Assembly: GCF_041260155.1 (NCBI RefSeq)
Contig: NC_091931.1
Location: 48,245,433 to 48,309,432 of the forward strand
Direction of reading: 5' to 3'
Origin: Ptychodera flava
Taxonomy: Eukaryota > Hemichordata > Enteropneusta > Ptychoderidae
Length of the DNA: 64,000 nucleotides
Of the stretch, positions 22,322 through 36,300 are shown in pieces (positions within the stretch are counted from its first letter, which is position 1; every line of letters starts with the position of its first letter). Both the position numbers and the translations under genes were made by a program. Below the pieces are notes generated by a model. It had not been told where the DNA came from and did not search any database. It saw nothing but the letters and a program-made list of their open reading frames with translations.

Positions 22322-23719
22322 TAAAAATCCCGTGCCCTCGAAAACCCGACATAGTGTAGGGCGCTACCAGCGGCAGTACTAAAAATATTTGTAATGCGGA
22401 AGTAAGAATTTGCTGCGATCAAAAAAAAAAAAAAAAAATTCCAAATATGCCAAAGTAGAAGCGGCGATTCCGATGAACAATTTATTTTTTCTTCCTGGCC
22501 TAAAACGTTTTTATTTCTTAAAACAGCCTTTCACAACAAATATTTCTAACATTGAAAAAACGAGCACTAGCGTATGTTTGAAACTTGTGCAAACACGGAA
22601 AGCTTGCTCCAATTCTGCGGGCATATCAAATTAATATCAAACCAGAATAAATTGAAGGACTAAACTTCAGATGACTGCCGCACTAACTGGTAGGCTGTTG
22701 CGCAGATAGTCTGGTGAACGCCTTGGCCCACAGTAACTCAGCAGCCGAGAAACGCCTGAGGCGACTTGGGTGCCAGTTTGGGAAAAACTAAGCGTCCAAA
22801 ACTCCGATCAGGGATATAAGTTTATTACACAATGTCTTGTTCCGTCGTTATTACAGCAAAGTTCTTTAATGAGCCGATGAAAGCTTTTTACATGTAATTT
22901 TGAGATGGCTTGTTTCATGTCTTCTTGCCAAGTTTTCCGATCTGGTAATTCTTTTTGTTTAGCATTTCATTTTATGCCAATGTCACGTATGTGTACACGG
23001 CTACATAAACAGGCCTAAATAAATAATAAACGTGCAGGAGGGGTCACATATGGAGGTCAACGTTATAAATCTTACAATGTATCAAAATCTACTCGTAATT
23101 ATAATAATAGTAATAATAATAATAGTAATATAATAATAATAATAATATAACGACAACGAAGACGACAACAATTATAAAATATTCGAGATTGTTCAAAAGC
23201 GAGATGAAAAAATAACGTTGTTGCCGATCTACGCCTACGACCATTCAAGCATGTCTACCAATAGTCGACAAGTATTGCACTCTGCGTTATTTGTATCTTC
23301 TGAAAACATTTTATATTTTTACGACTTTACAAACTGCACGTAAGCTGTAATATTGCCATGATGTCTCAGCTCCGTTCATTAGGAGAGGAGGGCAAAGATA
23401 CTGTTTATAATAAAGATGATTAAAGTGTCGTCACAAATACTAGGCAAAATCCGTGAAATAATTACCACCAATGTGTCTTATCCATTATATCCTTAAATGT
23501 TATAAAATCGGCATCAATCAAACGATCTTCAAACTCGGCAAATTCCTACGTTTCTGTGAAGGTGCAGTCGTAACAAACAGATAGGCTCAAACAGGCTTCG
23601 TCACGACTGATTCACAAAATACGCAAATGCTTGTCAACTATATCAAATTTATGTCGTAATGCTAAACAATTGCTCAAAAATTACGAATATATTATCTGAT
23701 TATAGGCGCCCGCACCGCG
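22322..23719. other. Spacer upstream of GRXCR1-like gene
   Basis: Contains poly-A at 22420-22438 and an (ATA/AAT)n tract at about 23100-23150. No gene supported. Confidence 0.4.
23100..23150 (+). repeat. (AAT)n microsatellite
   Basis: Interrupted AAT/ATA trinucleotide run. Confidence 0.85.
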
Positions 23720-23957
23720 ACCGTACCCGGATCTGCGACAAAGCAATTGGGGAGGGGCCTCTCGATCTCTATTGACAGATAATGAATATTCATGAAGCAC
23801 TGTCGCTTCCGTCAACTAGAAATTCAGTACTGAGTCACCTTTGCAGCTGTCAACTGGTCGATAAGCGGCACATCGGCTCCACCCGTACCCGCCCGCACTC
23901 GCCTTAACCTCATTAATAGACATTGATGTATATATCACACCGAGCTTATTTTTAACC
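23720..23957 (+). promoter_or_regulatory. Probable promoter of the GRXCR1-like gene
   Basis: This 240-bp stretch is GC-rich compared with its surroundings. It carries a 12-bp palindrome ATGAATATTCAT (23782-23793) resembling a dimeric POU-homeodomain site, an E-box CAGCTG (23844-23849), and TATATA at about 23931-23936, only some 25 bp before the ATG. If that TATA is used, transcription would start at or inside the coding exon, so a TATA-less start further up is more likely. Factor identities are inference. Confidence 0.4.
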
Positions 23958-24371
23958 ATGGCAAGCACAAAACGTCACGTTTTCGCGAATAATTTGTTCA
24001 GTAATCGGAAGAGCTTCAAAGTGAGGGCACTGCAAGCGGAGTTCCAAGATATGAAACCCTCCAGCAAAGAAAAACAAACCATGCCTGTGATCGCGGAAGA
24101 TGGACTTGTCAATGGCGTAAACGGGCATGCCGAGAAACTCAGGATACCGGCAAAATATCCCAAGAAGGTTTATTTTGTCACAGAAAACGATTGCAGCCGA
24201 GACGAGGACGAAAACAAGAGTCTACGGTACGTTGGCAGACGAGGACTGCAGTCGACGCAAGCCGAAGAAGATATTATCAGCATTAACGGTACTGTCCGAG
24301 GGGTGAAAAATCGTGTCCGAGCCGGAGTCACACAGTTTGAATTTAGGCCATTACTTAGTACTTCGTCGAGG
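23958..24371 (+). CDS. GRXCR1: GRXCR1-like exon 1
   Basis: The ATG lies in AACCATGGC, a good context, and the exon ends TCG AGG|GTAAGT. It encodes 138 residues, mostly polar and probably disordered, with the family-specific NGTVRGV at 110-116. Confidence 0.92.
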
Positions 24372-27300
24372 GTAAGTGGTTTCTAGGAATATTTACTCAC
24401 CACATGCACTCATACTCGAGAAATTGTACAGCGTAGTCGACCGAACCGTTAAAAAGGCTAGGCGCACAGTGTCGGCAACGAGTAAATTTTACCACATTTC
24501 ACTAAGGTCAAATTTTCCTGAGAATGTAAAAATTTGCACAACGGAGCTGAGATGTCCCTTTAATTTGTCTCTTGACATTCTTTATTGACGGCTTGGCGCA
24601 AACGTTCAAATTTAATTTGGTCGCAAAAATTTATCAAGAGACGATATCACTAAAGCATGGACACACATATCTGCGTGTAAACACCGCCATCGGTATCGTG
24701 GTATGTTGTGACCGTTGCATGGATGAACGTCTGCCAGGTTCAATTATCTGGTTCACCAACAGGTCTCACAATACCCATTGTTATCTTTCTTTGTGTACAC
24801 AGGTAAGTCAGACTATTGTTTTGGCGGTTGGCCAAAGCCTGTTATTTCGGATAGGCTATCTTACAAAAGAGAAAAAAGCAAAGGGAGAAAGAGGCGTGAC
24901 AATTACATTTTTCTTCGCGATAATCATTGAGGCAACTGGCGTGACCACTTGCACTTCTGGTACTGCGGTATAAAACTTGTAACACTAACACTGCGAATAG
25001 CAATATCAAGTCATAGTCCCTCAATACTGCGATCAAGTTCAGTGACCAAAATGATTTTTACTTAGAGGCAAATCCGACCATCACACTGAACACCTTATAA
25101 TATAATACCTCAGTATTTCATGAACATTAACATGTAGGGGTAATGTAATCATTATATAATGAATCCGGATATGCGAAATACCACTTGTTGTAGTAGTGAA
25201 GTTGTAGATAGGGCCTACAGGCCCAGTCTAAAATTCTAGGAATGATTAACGATGGTATAATAAAATTTCCAATATTCTTTGAATTACGATATCTCCCATC
25301 CTTCCAAATCGTGATCTTCTGATTTGGCTGTATGTCATTTTTATCTTCCCGTTGCATTTGAATTATGTCACCAAGGGAATCATTTTTACATCATGATAGT
25401 TCCTTGATTGGCCTTATAATATCAACAATGTGCAGTGAACTGGCTCACTGTTATGGTTTAATTTGTATCTCATACAGTAGCTTCCGAAATTGTGGTCCAC
25501 TGCATACAGTATAGCTAGCTGATAGTTCCGCTGAATGGAAAGGACATCCGGTCTTTGCTCAATGATACTTTTCTGACGCCGTGACGCGCCTCTACTGTAT
25601 TCCGTGTTGATGTACTTGAAAACTGGGCGTAGTCTGCCGATACATCTCTCGCTATATATATATTCATTAGATCTTTGTTCAAGTGCTATTTTTTGACGTG
25701 AAATTCCATTGAGATTAAATTCCTGAGAGTCAATGGTCGACCTTGCCCGGTGTACGCCCTGGTGTCTCACACAATGACACAAACCAGTACTTTATAATTA
25801 AATTCTAATACTTTCTCATTAAAGTTTCTTCTCAATACCTCCAAGCGAATCTACATTCATTCCACCATGTTCATTTTTTTAAGAAAAACCTTTAGAAGCA
25901 CAGAAATTTTGTTTTTCTGTTTTGTTTTTTTTGGTTTTGTTTTTGTTTTTGTATTAATCATTTTAATGTTCAATTCTTACATAACTGAATAACTCAAAAC
26001 ATTGAGATTTTGGACTCGATATAGTTTGACAACCTCACAGAGTGGTCATCTAATCTGGTTGGTGGTGTTGTCTATGTTGATATTCATTTATAAAATTGGA
26101 AAGAAAAAACTAATCTTTTGTTGCTGTCATTACAAACATATTGATGTCATTGAATATTGAGCCGCCATGGCTAAAAATGCCAGGTGAGAGAGTTTGAATA
26201 GAGCTGAACATTGCAGTGTCTTCATATATTATGAACTTGGAAGGGTAAAATGTTCAACTCCATCTGCAATACCTGCCTTTTACATACATGTAACACCCAT
26301 GGAAGCCTGTTATGGTTTTCCTGTACATGTATTCACAAGAGCGACATGAATATGGGTGAAGCAGCAGCAACAACACATTAGTTTCTTTTCTTCAATTTTT
26401 TGAGCAAATAACATAAACCAGAACATCACCCAGATGACAAAGTTCCCTGTACACATGTATTACAATCAGAGTACAACATTCTGTGCAACCCTTGAATTTG
26501 ATGAGCCTGCAAAATCCATTTTCAGCTGAAAGATTTACTTCGCACCTGTAATGATCCCACATCATTCATTGAAATTTAGAAGGCAGCAAACTGCCTACAG
26601 TGGTTTTTATCATTTAAGTTGATTTCTGTATGCTTTCCTTCATGTCATAATTGCTCTACGAGTATGCACAGCAGGATGGCCCTTGTGTATAGCAATGCTG
26701 ACCTGTGTATGGTTCTTGGAGTATATTCAATTGGTTTTGACCAATTATCAATTCATTTATTTTTACCTGGGCGTTTTCTCATGGTTGAATTGAAAAGCAC
26801 TTTGTACACTCTGAGTGTAGCATCAAATAATAGAAGCAAACCAAGTGTTTGATCAAGGCATTGATTTTATTGTATTTGGACACACCCAAAAGACATACTC
26901 TGCACCTATCAAGGTGAAAACCTTGCTCAGGTTGGACCCAGTGAGTCAGTGTAAGCTGGTTAAATCTGCCTTCCTCTGCAGTGCAGTAGCTGGATACCAC
27001 ACTGGCATGCTTGTTCACCAACTTTCCAAATCACACGGGCTTTAAATTGTAATCCCCGTCTCATGAGGTAATTGACGGAAATTGAATTGTATGTTCAGTC
27101 ATGAATATGTAGGAGGTCATTGCCAGGTGGGCTACAGGGCAAAGGTCAAATGAGGTTCTTCTAAGAATTTTTATGAGACATTGCCAGTACCTTACCATCA
27201 TCCTTTGAAAAAGTGTTAGCTGCATGGATAATCATAAAATGCCACAAGTATTCTTAGTTGCCAACGGTTTCTATAAAGGTCTACATTATTTGTGAACAAT

Positions 27301-30300
27301 CAACTCACATGAATTACTTTTACAACAATCCTATGAAAGTCACTTTTTTCTTGCCACCTTTCATCAGGTCTGATGTTTGTAGCTCATGAATGGGCAAATG
27401 CCAATTTTTGATATATTGAGTGTATCACCTAGGCAGCTGCAGCAAACCCTCAAAACAAATATGAGTGATGTTAAAGCGATGTACTTTACACCAGAAATGA
27501 CTTTCATGTGATGAAGGATAAACCAGAGAAATTTCTAGAAATTCTCATGTTGTCACAAGGAGTAATGATAAATTTCCAAAGACTTGCAGACATATTCAAA
27601 TATCAATTTCAAAGCTAGAATCGACACTTTAGCTGCTGGTCATAAATACCTTCGTAAACCACAGATAGTACTGTCCATGCTTAAACTTATAAGTTATAAA
27701 CACCAGCCCAAGTAGTGAATTCATATCACTGCATGGCAAAAATAAATTAGCACATCTATTCATCTTGTAGTGTATCTAAGATTGTACAAATTTTTTAAGC
27801 CAAATCGTACAGCTTCTACATTAGGTCATGTTGTTAGGTCATTGATATCTGAAAATCTGTACATTAAATATTTGTTTTTTAGGCCTGTCATGTCCATGGT
27901 AAACAAATTCTTCATAGAGATGTAGAATTCCATTTCTATTTGAATATACACTACATGTGTACATATTGACACAGTAAAAATAGAACTGCAATTATAATCC
28001 AAATTATCTACCATTTCAGCACCTTTTACAGGATAATATCCGATCGGTAAAACAAACATGCAAATTTATTCACATAATAGTAAAAAAATATTCTACTTAA
28101 TTTTGCAAAAAGTTTCGTTGTTCACCAACAGCAAAAGAAATTGCCAAGGGAAAACACTTACACAAATTCCGTATTTTGTAGGGGAAGTTGTTGACCTGTC
28201 ACAGTTTGTTGCGACAAAACATGTTATTAATGTTCATATTAATATAATTCTCTTCTCTCTTTGGCAGAATGCAAGGAAAGAAGAAATTGGTAAAATAATC
28301 ATTTACACAACGAGTATGAGTATTATCAGAGGTACCTATGAAAAATGCCAATTTGTAAAGAAACTCTTCCAAAACCACAGAGTGAAATTTGAAGAAAGAG
28401 ATATTTACTTGAACAAACACAACCAGAAAGATTTACAAGAGAGGCTTGGTAAAGACGCTCCTTTGACAGTACCTCAAGTTGTTATAGATGGTGAAATATT
28501 AGGGGTAAGTTTCCTCTGTTACTTAAAAAAAAGGAATTTTAAGAACTTGCAATGAATTTTCAAAAACAATTTTGTGTATGATGGTGTTAGCAGTTAGATA
28601 ATATTGCCAGGTGATGGACAATTGTGTATGATACATACAATGATAGCCAGTTGTTGCATACACATAGTGTCATATGCTTGTTGATCTTGAGTGTTTGCTC
28701 AGAAACTGTATGCCAATGGCGTACAAGCACACCAAACATACTGAGCTCTGCAATCCATCACAATATAGGGAGCTTGGAATCCAGTAATCTCTTCAGTACT
28801 CCTTTCACAAAGTCATTGAAACAGCCAGGGTGATCGGTTTAGTTCCCCTTTGAATGGCAATTAAGTGAATGCCAAGATCAGAAAGGAGAAACTTTGTTGG
28901 AAAAAGATTTGATCAGAAATTAAAAATAGAGTCGAAATCATTTGTAAACAGGAAATTTAAAATTGCCTTCGTTAATAAGTTTCTGTGTAACAAGACTGTA
29001 CTTTATGTTGAATGGATCAAATTGTCAACAATAACATGTGGTTGACAGGCACTTAAGTTGTCAACAAATAGTCTGTAAAGCGATACAAGCTGACCAGTGT
29101 TAATAATAACATGCAAAATGTCTGCTGAAGTAAAACGCTGGAATTGTTCCAATATCCATCGATGTAGGCATCTTGATTATAGCACTGTATTGGCAATAAA
29201 GTCTCTCTTATGTTTCCAAGGTAGTCTTACAGATCATGTATATGATACATCTTTTATAAGTGGGGTTTTTACCACTATGAGGACTGAGGGCTTTGAATTT
29301 CACTGGCCAGCTTGTCAACATGCATTATCTTCCCCCAAGAGACATTTCACACATTCTGTATGTTTGTAATGGCCCCTAGTGGTCCTAAACATCAAAGTTA
29401 ATACCTATTATCTGATCAAATAGCAACCACTGGAACTTTTCATCTCAAATCACAAACATGTACTTCCAACTGTCAACAAAGACAGTAATGCTATATTAGT
29501 TTAAACAGTAAAGTGGCATTGGAGTACATCATATGATACTGATTGGAAGTTTACCCATTCCTATATATGAACAGTCTGTGATTGATCTTGAATCTTCTCA
29601 GATATTATCTTGTAAATAGCTCTCATTACAGGAACTTAGGATAACAAGAGTGATCCTGTGATAGATAAAATCAGCATACACCTTTAGCAAATAGAATTTA
29701 ACGTTATGAAAAATAGATAAATCTCTCTTGAATTATGCATGTTGATTTAAGAAAACTTAGTATGACGTTGTGGAAAAATACATGCTACAGCCATCAGGTT
29801 ATTTTTGTATTTCGTTATAAGTTAATTCACAGTCACTCAATGGAGAGATGAAAGGTATTATTGCAATGGTGGAAATTTGCGATTTTGTGAAAACCATAGT
29901 CTAAAAGTTGTTGTTCTCATACCTTTACATTAAGAGATCAAAACATGTCAATTCCTTATCACCTGAAAGTGTAGTATTATGAGAAACGGAAATTGGTGCG
30001 AGCAATTTGTTGTAGATGTTCATCTACGTCACAGAAATTTGATACAAGTGAAGAAATAAGTAATTTGTGAGCAGATCATCGTCATCGTGATGTGCAAAGA
30101 CAGGAAGTGGATGTTTAAACGACTTTTCATCATCAATAATGATAATTGCGTGACGTATATAGTCAGTACTACATGCTGAGTCAGTGATAACAGTATTGCT
30201 AAATTTGGCTTTTAGAACATCCAAAATCATGTCAGTAAAAAATTAGATTATTACTTGACTAATCATGATGGAAATTGACTAAATTTTAATTTACAATATA

Positions 30301-33300
30301 AGAATTACTGTCTGCATGTAGCATGGAGGTTCTAAGCTGTATCTGTAAAATTTTTGTAATCTCCATAGCAACTGAATTGTTGCAAGAGGTGGAAAGAATC
30401 ATGAAATTGTGTTCTGTTATCTAATTGGTGTGTATACCAAACAGTCATGCTGTAGTGAATATACTTTTTGTTTTGCATTGGAGGGAACTGTTATGCCTCA
30501 CTTCTTACATAAATTCACTTCCCGTTTTTTTCCTGGGGGAGATCTAAGCAAAATGTTTGTGACTTAATTTTAGTCTCTGTGTAGGATACTGTTATTGGTA
30601 TTCCCAAGTTTTATGTGATGTTAGTTCCAGGAATCAGAAATACATACTCCACTTCATAAAAATTATTTTTTGGAAATTGAATGGGATTTTTTGAGCGTTA
30701 ACCCAGTTTGTCAGTATTTTTTGACATAATTAGTTTTGCATTTATATCCAGCAGATCGAGCTGCAGTTTCTTTCTGGATATCATTTTGGTTGTTTTCAAT
30801 AAACAGTAAATAAGTAAATTAAGCAGATAATAAAATGAAATTGAAAGATAAAAAAAATAATAAGGAAATGTACAAATGAACAGACCTAAAATTATCACAA
30901 GTAGGTGTATTATGGATATGTTACATTTTTCTAGGGTGACATGCATCTGAATATTTTTAGAAATGTATGACATTTTCCCCTGCAGTTTATCCTGTCATAT
31001 TAACATTTATGCATGTACCATTGACATGTATTCCAGGCCAAGGTTATCAAATAATAGTTCCCATGGTAACTGAGTTTATTCTGTGTATTCACTCTACGGA
31101 TCCAGATTGGTTGTCTGTCTTTGTATTAAAGTATTTGACATTGTGTCACTGTTTTTTTATTTGAAAATATTCCGTACAAGTGATCATTGAAAATTTAATT
31201 ATACATCAATCAGAAATATTTTTAAGGCACCAAAATTAATAAATAATCAATGTTCTTCTCAGAGGCATGGAAAAATCCATGCTAGTTATATGCCTTGGCA
31301 AACAAATGAATGTTTTATTTATGTGTGAAGCTGTTCTGGGTGTATGCTTGCCCAATGTCACATGGTAAGGAATTCATATAATATATGTATATCTGAAATC
31401 TGTGTATAGGCCTATATATAAATTTTATTCACTGTTCATGAAGTGAATAGAACACGCTGTTAAACTTTCATCAAAGTAATTTCATTTGTTTCTTTAGGAA
31501 TAGTATTATATTGGATTTGGAAGTTTCGTTCTAGCGGTGTATTTTTTAACATGTATCCATCGAGAAAATGTTTCTTTTGTGCAGTGTATGTATGTGTGTG
31601 ATGGTCCAATAATATTAAAAGGGAATAAATTTATTATCCTGACATTATTTTATCATTTAACAACAAGAACAGGTGCCAATTTAATGTACCATTGGTTAAA
31701 ATTAATATAAACCCATACTTTATATTTCAGAATCTATAAGTATAAATGGAATAATTATGAGGTTGCTAACTTGAATTTTCTCCTCAGTTTTTCTTGCATG
31801 TATACAATATGTATAATTAAGATACTGCTCAACACAAATTACTATCAATGCTGACTAAATTAATAAGATTTTACGGTTTTCTGGCACAATGCCATTGCTA
31901 TGGCAACTGCAAAACATGCATCATTGGGCCACTTTCTGCGGTTTCTTGTGTGTTCAATAAACCAACAGCTGACAAAATACATCATATCACACCAAATGGC
32001 AATTTCTTTGAAGTAATGAGTGAAATTGGTAGATTACATGTATGATTATAAAAACATAGTGCCTTTTTATTAATTCAGAGTCAGAGCTTCAATCCAAAGC
32101 AATATGTATAGGGAGAAAATTATCTGAATCATTCATCGGAAATCTTACCACAACTTGCAATCTCCTTCAAATAATTTTAAGTGGAATTTAAGTGCTGCGA
32201 AGAGAAATTGAATGCTAGCCATCTACTCTGTTCAAATGAAAATGCATTTCTCATTTAGACATCATTAGTTGCTGTTAGTTTATATCTACAATCGAAGTGA
32301 TTGAGTTGCCACAGTCAACTTTCCTTCTCCAATGAAAATGGTCTAAATTACACATCATTTATTGCTATAATTTTATATCTACAATCAAATGTGGTTCAGT
32401 GGCAACACTTACATCTTAAATCCCATCAATACATTAATCTTTACCAGCACTTTCAATATGTAGGAAGGTTTTGTAGTGCTGTATAAAGATTTTTTCATCT
32501 CATTCGTCCTCTGTGAAATAAGAAACAGAAAAAAATTATACAGAACTGTACCTATATCATAATTGTCTAAATGAGTTCTGTTTCACATGTATCCCATATG
32601 TGTGCATGTATATGTTGATAGATTTCATGACATATACCAGATGGCCATTTTTCAATGAAATGAAATGAAAAATACACTTTTTTGTCATGTGTCATTTTTT
32701 AACAAAAAAACACAACATAGTAAATGATAAAAATAATTCGTTAATGTCAGCGTAACAGTTACACTCAATGACACTAACAGTCAGAAGTGTGTGTGATGAA
32801 GTCAGTTTCTAACCTTAATAGTTGCCATGATATTTAATGTTTTGATACCACTAGTTTCTTGCCTTGATATTGTTGCTAGGGTATTCAAGTGTTTACCAAC
32901 AGGTAGTGAACTCTAGTAATCCACAGTACAAGACACAGATAGTGCAAGATAACATGCTACTTAATCAATCTCACCAAACACATGCAGCTGTTATCTTGGC
33001 AAGTTGCATATTTTATCATATTCATTGGTGAATGTTTCATCTAAAAGTAAATTACACAGAGATCACAGTGACTGTAATGTTAAATCAAAATTGCACAACA
33101 GTCAAGGTATAATATGAAGCCCTTTAGTACATATTATTGCCTGAATACATCAAGAGCAAGGAACAATTTGCCCGATGCCATGCCAGTAAGGCAAATTGTC
33201 ACCTGTTGCGAGGGCACATAAACCCATGTACTCAGTCAATAATAATTTTATTGCATGCCTTTACACTGTTAACTCTATATTACATTTAGTTTCATATTGA

Positions 33301-36300
33301 CCAACATCAAACAGATTTTAACGAAATCAAAATAGCAGTACGCGCATGGATATTTTACATTTTAAGTGTTGCGTCTACCTTGATGTCAGAAACGTCCTGG
33401 GCTTCACCGGCCGGGTAATTATTGAAACCAGTCAGTAATCGTTCACACGGCCTGCTAACTCCCTGGATATTTCTATTCAAATCAATGCACTGATTTGCAC
33501 TCACATTGAGGCATGTAATAATGGTAGATACAACTACATATAGACATGTTTCTTAAAAGCTATATCTAAATGGAGTTGATCCACACTGGAAGATACAAAA
33601 AATGTAAAGTTTGCCAAATTTGTCCTGGTAGAAAGTCTTCCATTTGTTCACCTAAACCATTCTGTTTGACTGGCCATTGTAAAGAATATCAAGAGATGAC
33701 TGTAGTGAACCTGTGAGAGCTGATTGACCTCTGACCTTTGACAAGAGTAGCCGGTTTCAGGTCAGTGTGATAAAAGGTATACCTGAAGTATTTGCTGTGA
33801 GTCATGAGTGCTAGCCTATGGTATGTTGATTGTTTTACTGAGCGTTCACCATTGTTAAGCTGTCAATGACATCATTTACCTTGTAAATTTGTTATGTAGA
33901 TACTTTGTACAGCCACAACAGGGCTATTTGTACAGCATTCTATTCATTAAAGAAATATTGATGTATCTTAATTTTCTCAGCTTTTTTTCTTCATACCTGT
34001 TTTCTTGATTTTTATGAACACTTCAGATGACTACAGTGTCTGATATTTGCAGTGAGCAAGACTAGAAAACTGAAGAACTGTACCTGCTTTGTGCAGTCTA
34101 CCAAAGTTCAAGTGCTGAAACGGCCATAACTCAATAAAATCAAATTTAATTTGGTCTCATGAGTGCAGTACGTTATCTTGGTATCCTGACAATTTTCAAG
34201 TTCCTCTTCCTTTGTGCTTTTGAAATGAAAACTTGGGTATGGCTACAGAAAATCTGACACAGACCAACAGAGAAACCAATTATGGGAACACTCTGGTAAT
34301 TTAGAAAATGAAAAAATAATGAGTCACATTTAAATCAGTTTAAAGATAATAGAATGCAAAAAGAAAATACAAAAAACTGAGCAAAATAAGGACAGTACTA
34401 GTATTTCACTTTAGGTCAGATATGATTTTGCAGTAAGTTTTGGAGAAGTTGAAATTTGCAACTACCTACACAGAGGACATGTTTAAATGACAGATTAATT
34501 GGGATACTTCTAAATGGAAATTTTGTTTTATTTGTGTTCATTTTAAAATCGTTATAAGCACTATGTTGAAACAAGAACAAGTCTTTTTAACAGTGGCTCA
34601 TTCATGACATTAGGAACTGCTTCTAGTACTTCAAATCGGGAATTTGAGGAACCCACTCCCAGCAAATTGACAAAGTTGTAAACTTCAAGTATCACAAATC
34701 ATATAAAATCCTGACAATAATAGAAACAAAGTGTCCATTGAGAGGAAACAATTTCAGGTATACAGTTTCAAAACCCAGTTCATTCATTGACCCAAATTGT
34801 ATACAAGCATTGATAATGCTTTTCTTCCATCTCATTCCTTAAGCAATTGTATGGCAGGTATGCTTGTTAAAGAAATACTAGTCTGTTAGGTCTGCTGTAC
34901 AATTGAAAATGACTAATTACAAGGTCTGTGGAAACCACATTTCACCACGCAAGAATTTACTATATAGTGCAGCAAAATTTGTCAATTGAATTTGTGGTAA
35001 CCTACATGTACCTTTTATATAGTGGGTCAGTGATTTTTTCAGCTAAAATTTCATAGGTTGGAGCAATAAATGCAATACTAGTATTGACATTTCAAATTTC
35101 ATATGTTAGCGTACTATTTTGGTGTTCAAATTTCTCTCATGAAAGAACTAATAAAGCTTCGTATAATCTATGCAAAATGACTGCTAAAGCAAACAAGGTG
35201 AATTTTTCTGTAGATTGTAAAGTCAGACACCATTAAGGTGACAAAAGAGGACAACAATAACATTGTAATCATTTAATATATATAGGATCCGATGATGGAC
35301 TTCCTGAATATATCACAACATAGAAAATAATGGTAATTATCAAACCAGTATAATTTACTACACAGTATATATTTCACATTGAACAAAATCAGTGATTGCA
35401 CAAGTCTTTGTCCCCTCTGTCACAGAAAGAATTTATCCGTGAACAGAACATAGTCTTTGCTCTGTCTGCCATGGAATCAAATCAGAATCCCCTGTCTGCC
35501 ACAGCAGGAATTTATACGTTAACAGAACCTCAGGCATAACACTCTCTGTGTGTCCCCATGGAAACAAATTTGAATTAATCATTCTAAACTAATGCTTACA
35601 ATTTTCAAGGCAATTGAAGTTTGACCTTGTCAGGTTAGCACGGTCAATAATCTGATGTGAATGAGCTAATTAAAGAATCCTAATGATCCAGAGATTAAAT
35701 ATATTAATGTGCCTGTAATTCATCATTAGATTTGAATTAAATACATGTAAATATGTGCCCTGTAAGCTGAATAAGTACATGTAGATATGTACCCTCAAGC
35801 TGAATAATTATGTATAGATGATTGTGTTAATAATAGTTTCATTGTCACTGCACATTGTCAGAACAGAATAGCTTTGTCGTGAAAGGTCATGTTATGATCC
35901 CAATACCCTTGAGGATTTCACCTTGCAAGTTAGCTTCTTTTTTCATACCTTAACATTTTAGAAACTGACATTGAACATGTTGAGAGAAGGCCATAGAGTC
36001 TGTCGAATTTCATATGTTATATCAATTCAAATTCTGTCCACTTCATCTATATTGTGCCCTTGTCCAACCAAACCATACATATAAGTTTGGTGACCTTGAG
36101 CAAGAAAAAAGGTCTATTAGCCAACAAATGAATGTGTTGAATGTTCATGGTAACTTAATAGTAACATTTGTTTGACTGGGACAGAATACAAACACTAGAC
36201 TTACATATTTATATATGCACATTTCCATCACTTTGTGTCCACAGTCCTGTCTTGTGATAGAATCATTGACATAAACATAACATGATATGACACTCTGTCA

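Noticed and set aside
24572-24973. 133-codon frame in GRXCR1 intron 1
   Set aside because: No coding composition or family resemblance; lies in the intron right after the exon 1 donor.
25414-25782. 122-codon minus-strand frame with internal repeat
   Set aside because: The repetition comes from a diverged DNA duplication in the intron; no start context or protein family.
30698-30973. Hydrophobic 91-codon minus-strand frame
   Set aside because: Hydrophobicity follows from T/A-rich sequence; no start context, splice sites or conserved pattern.
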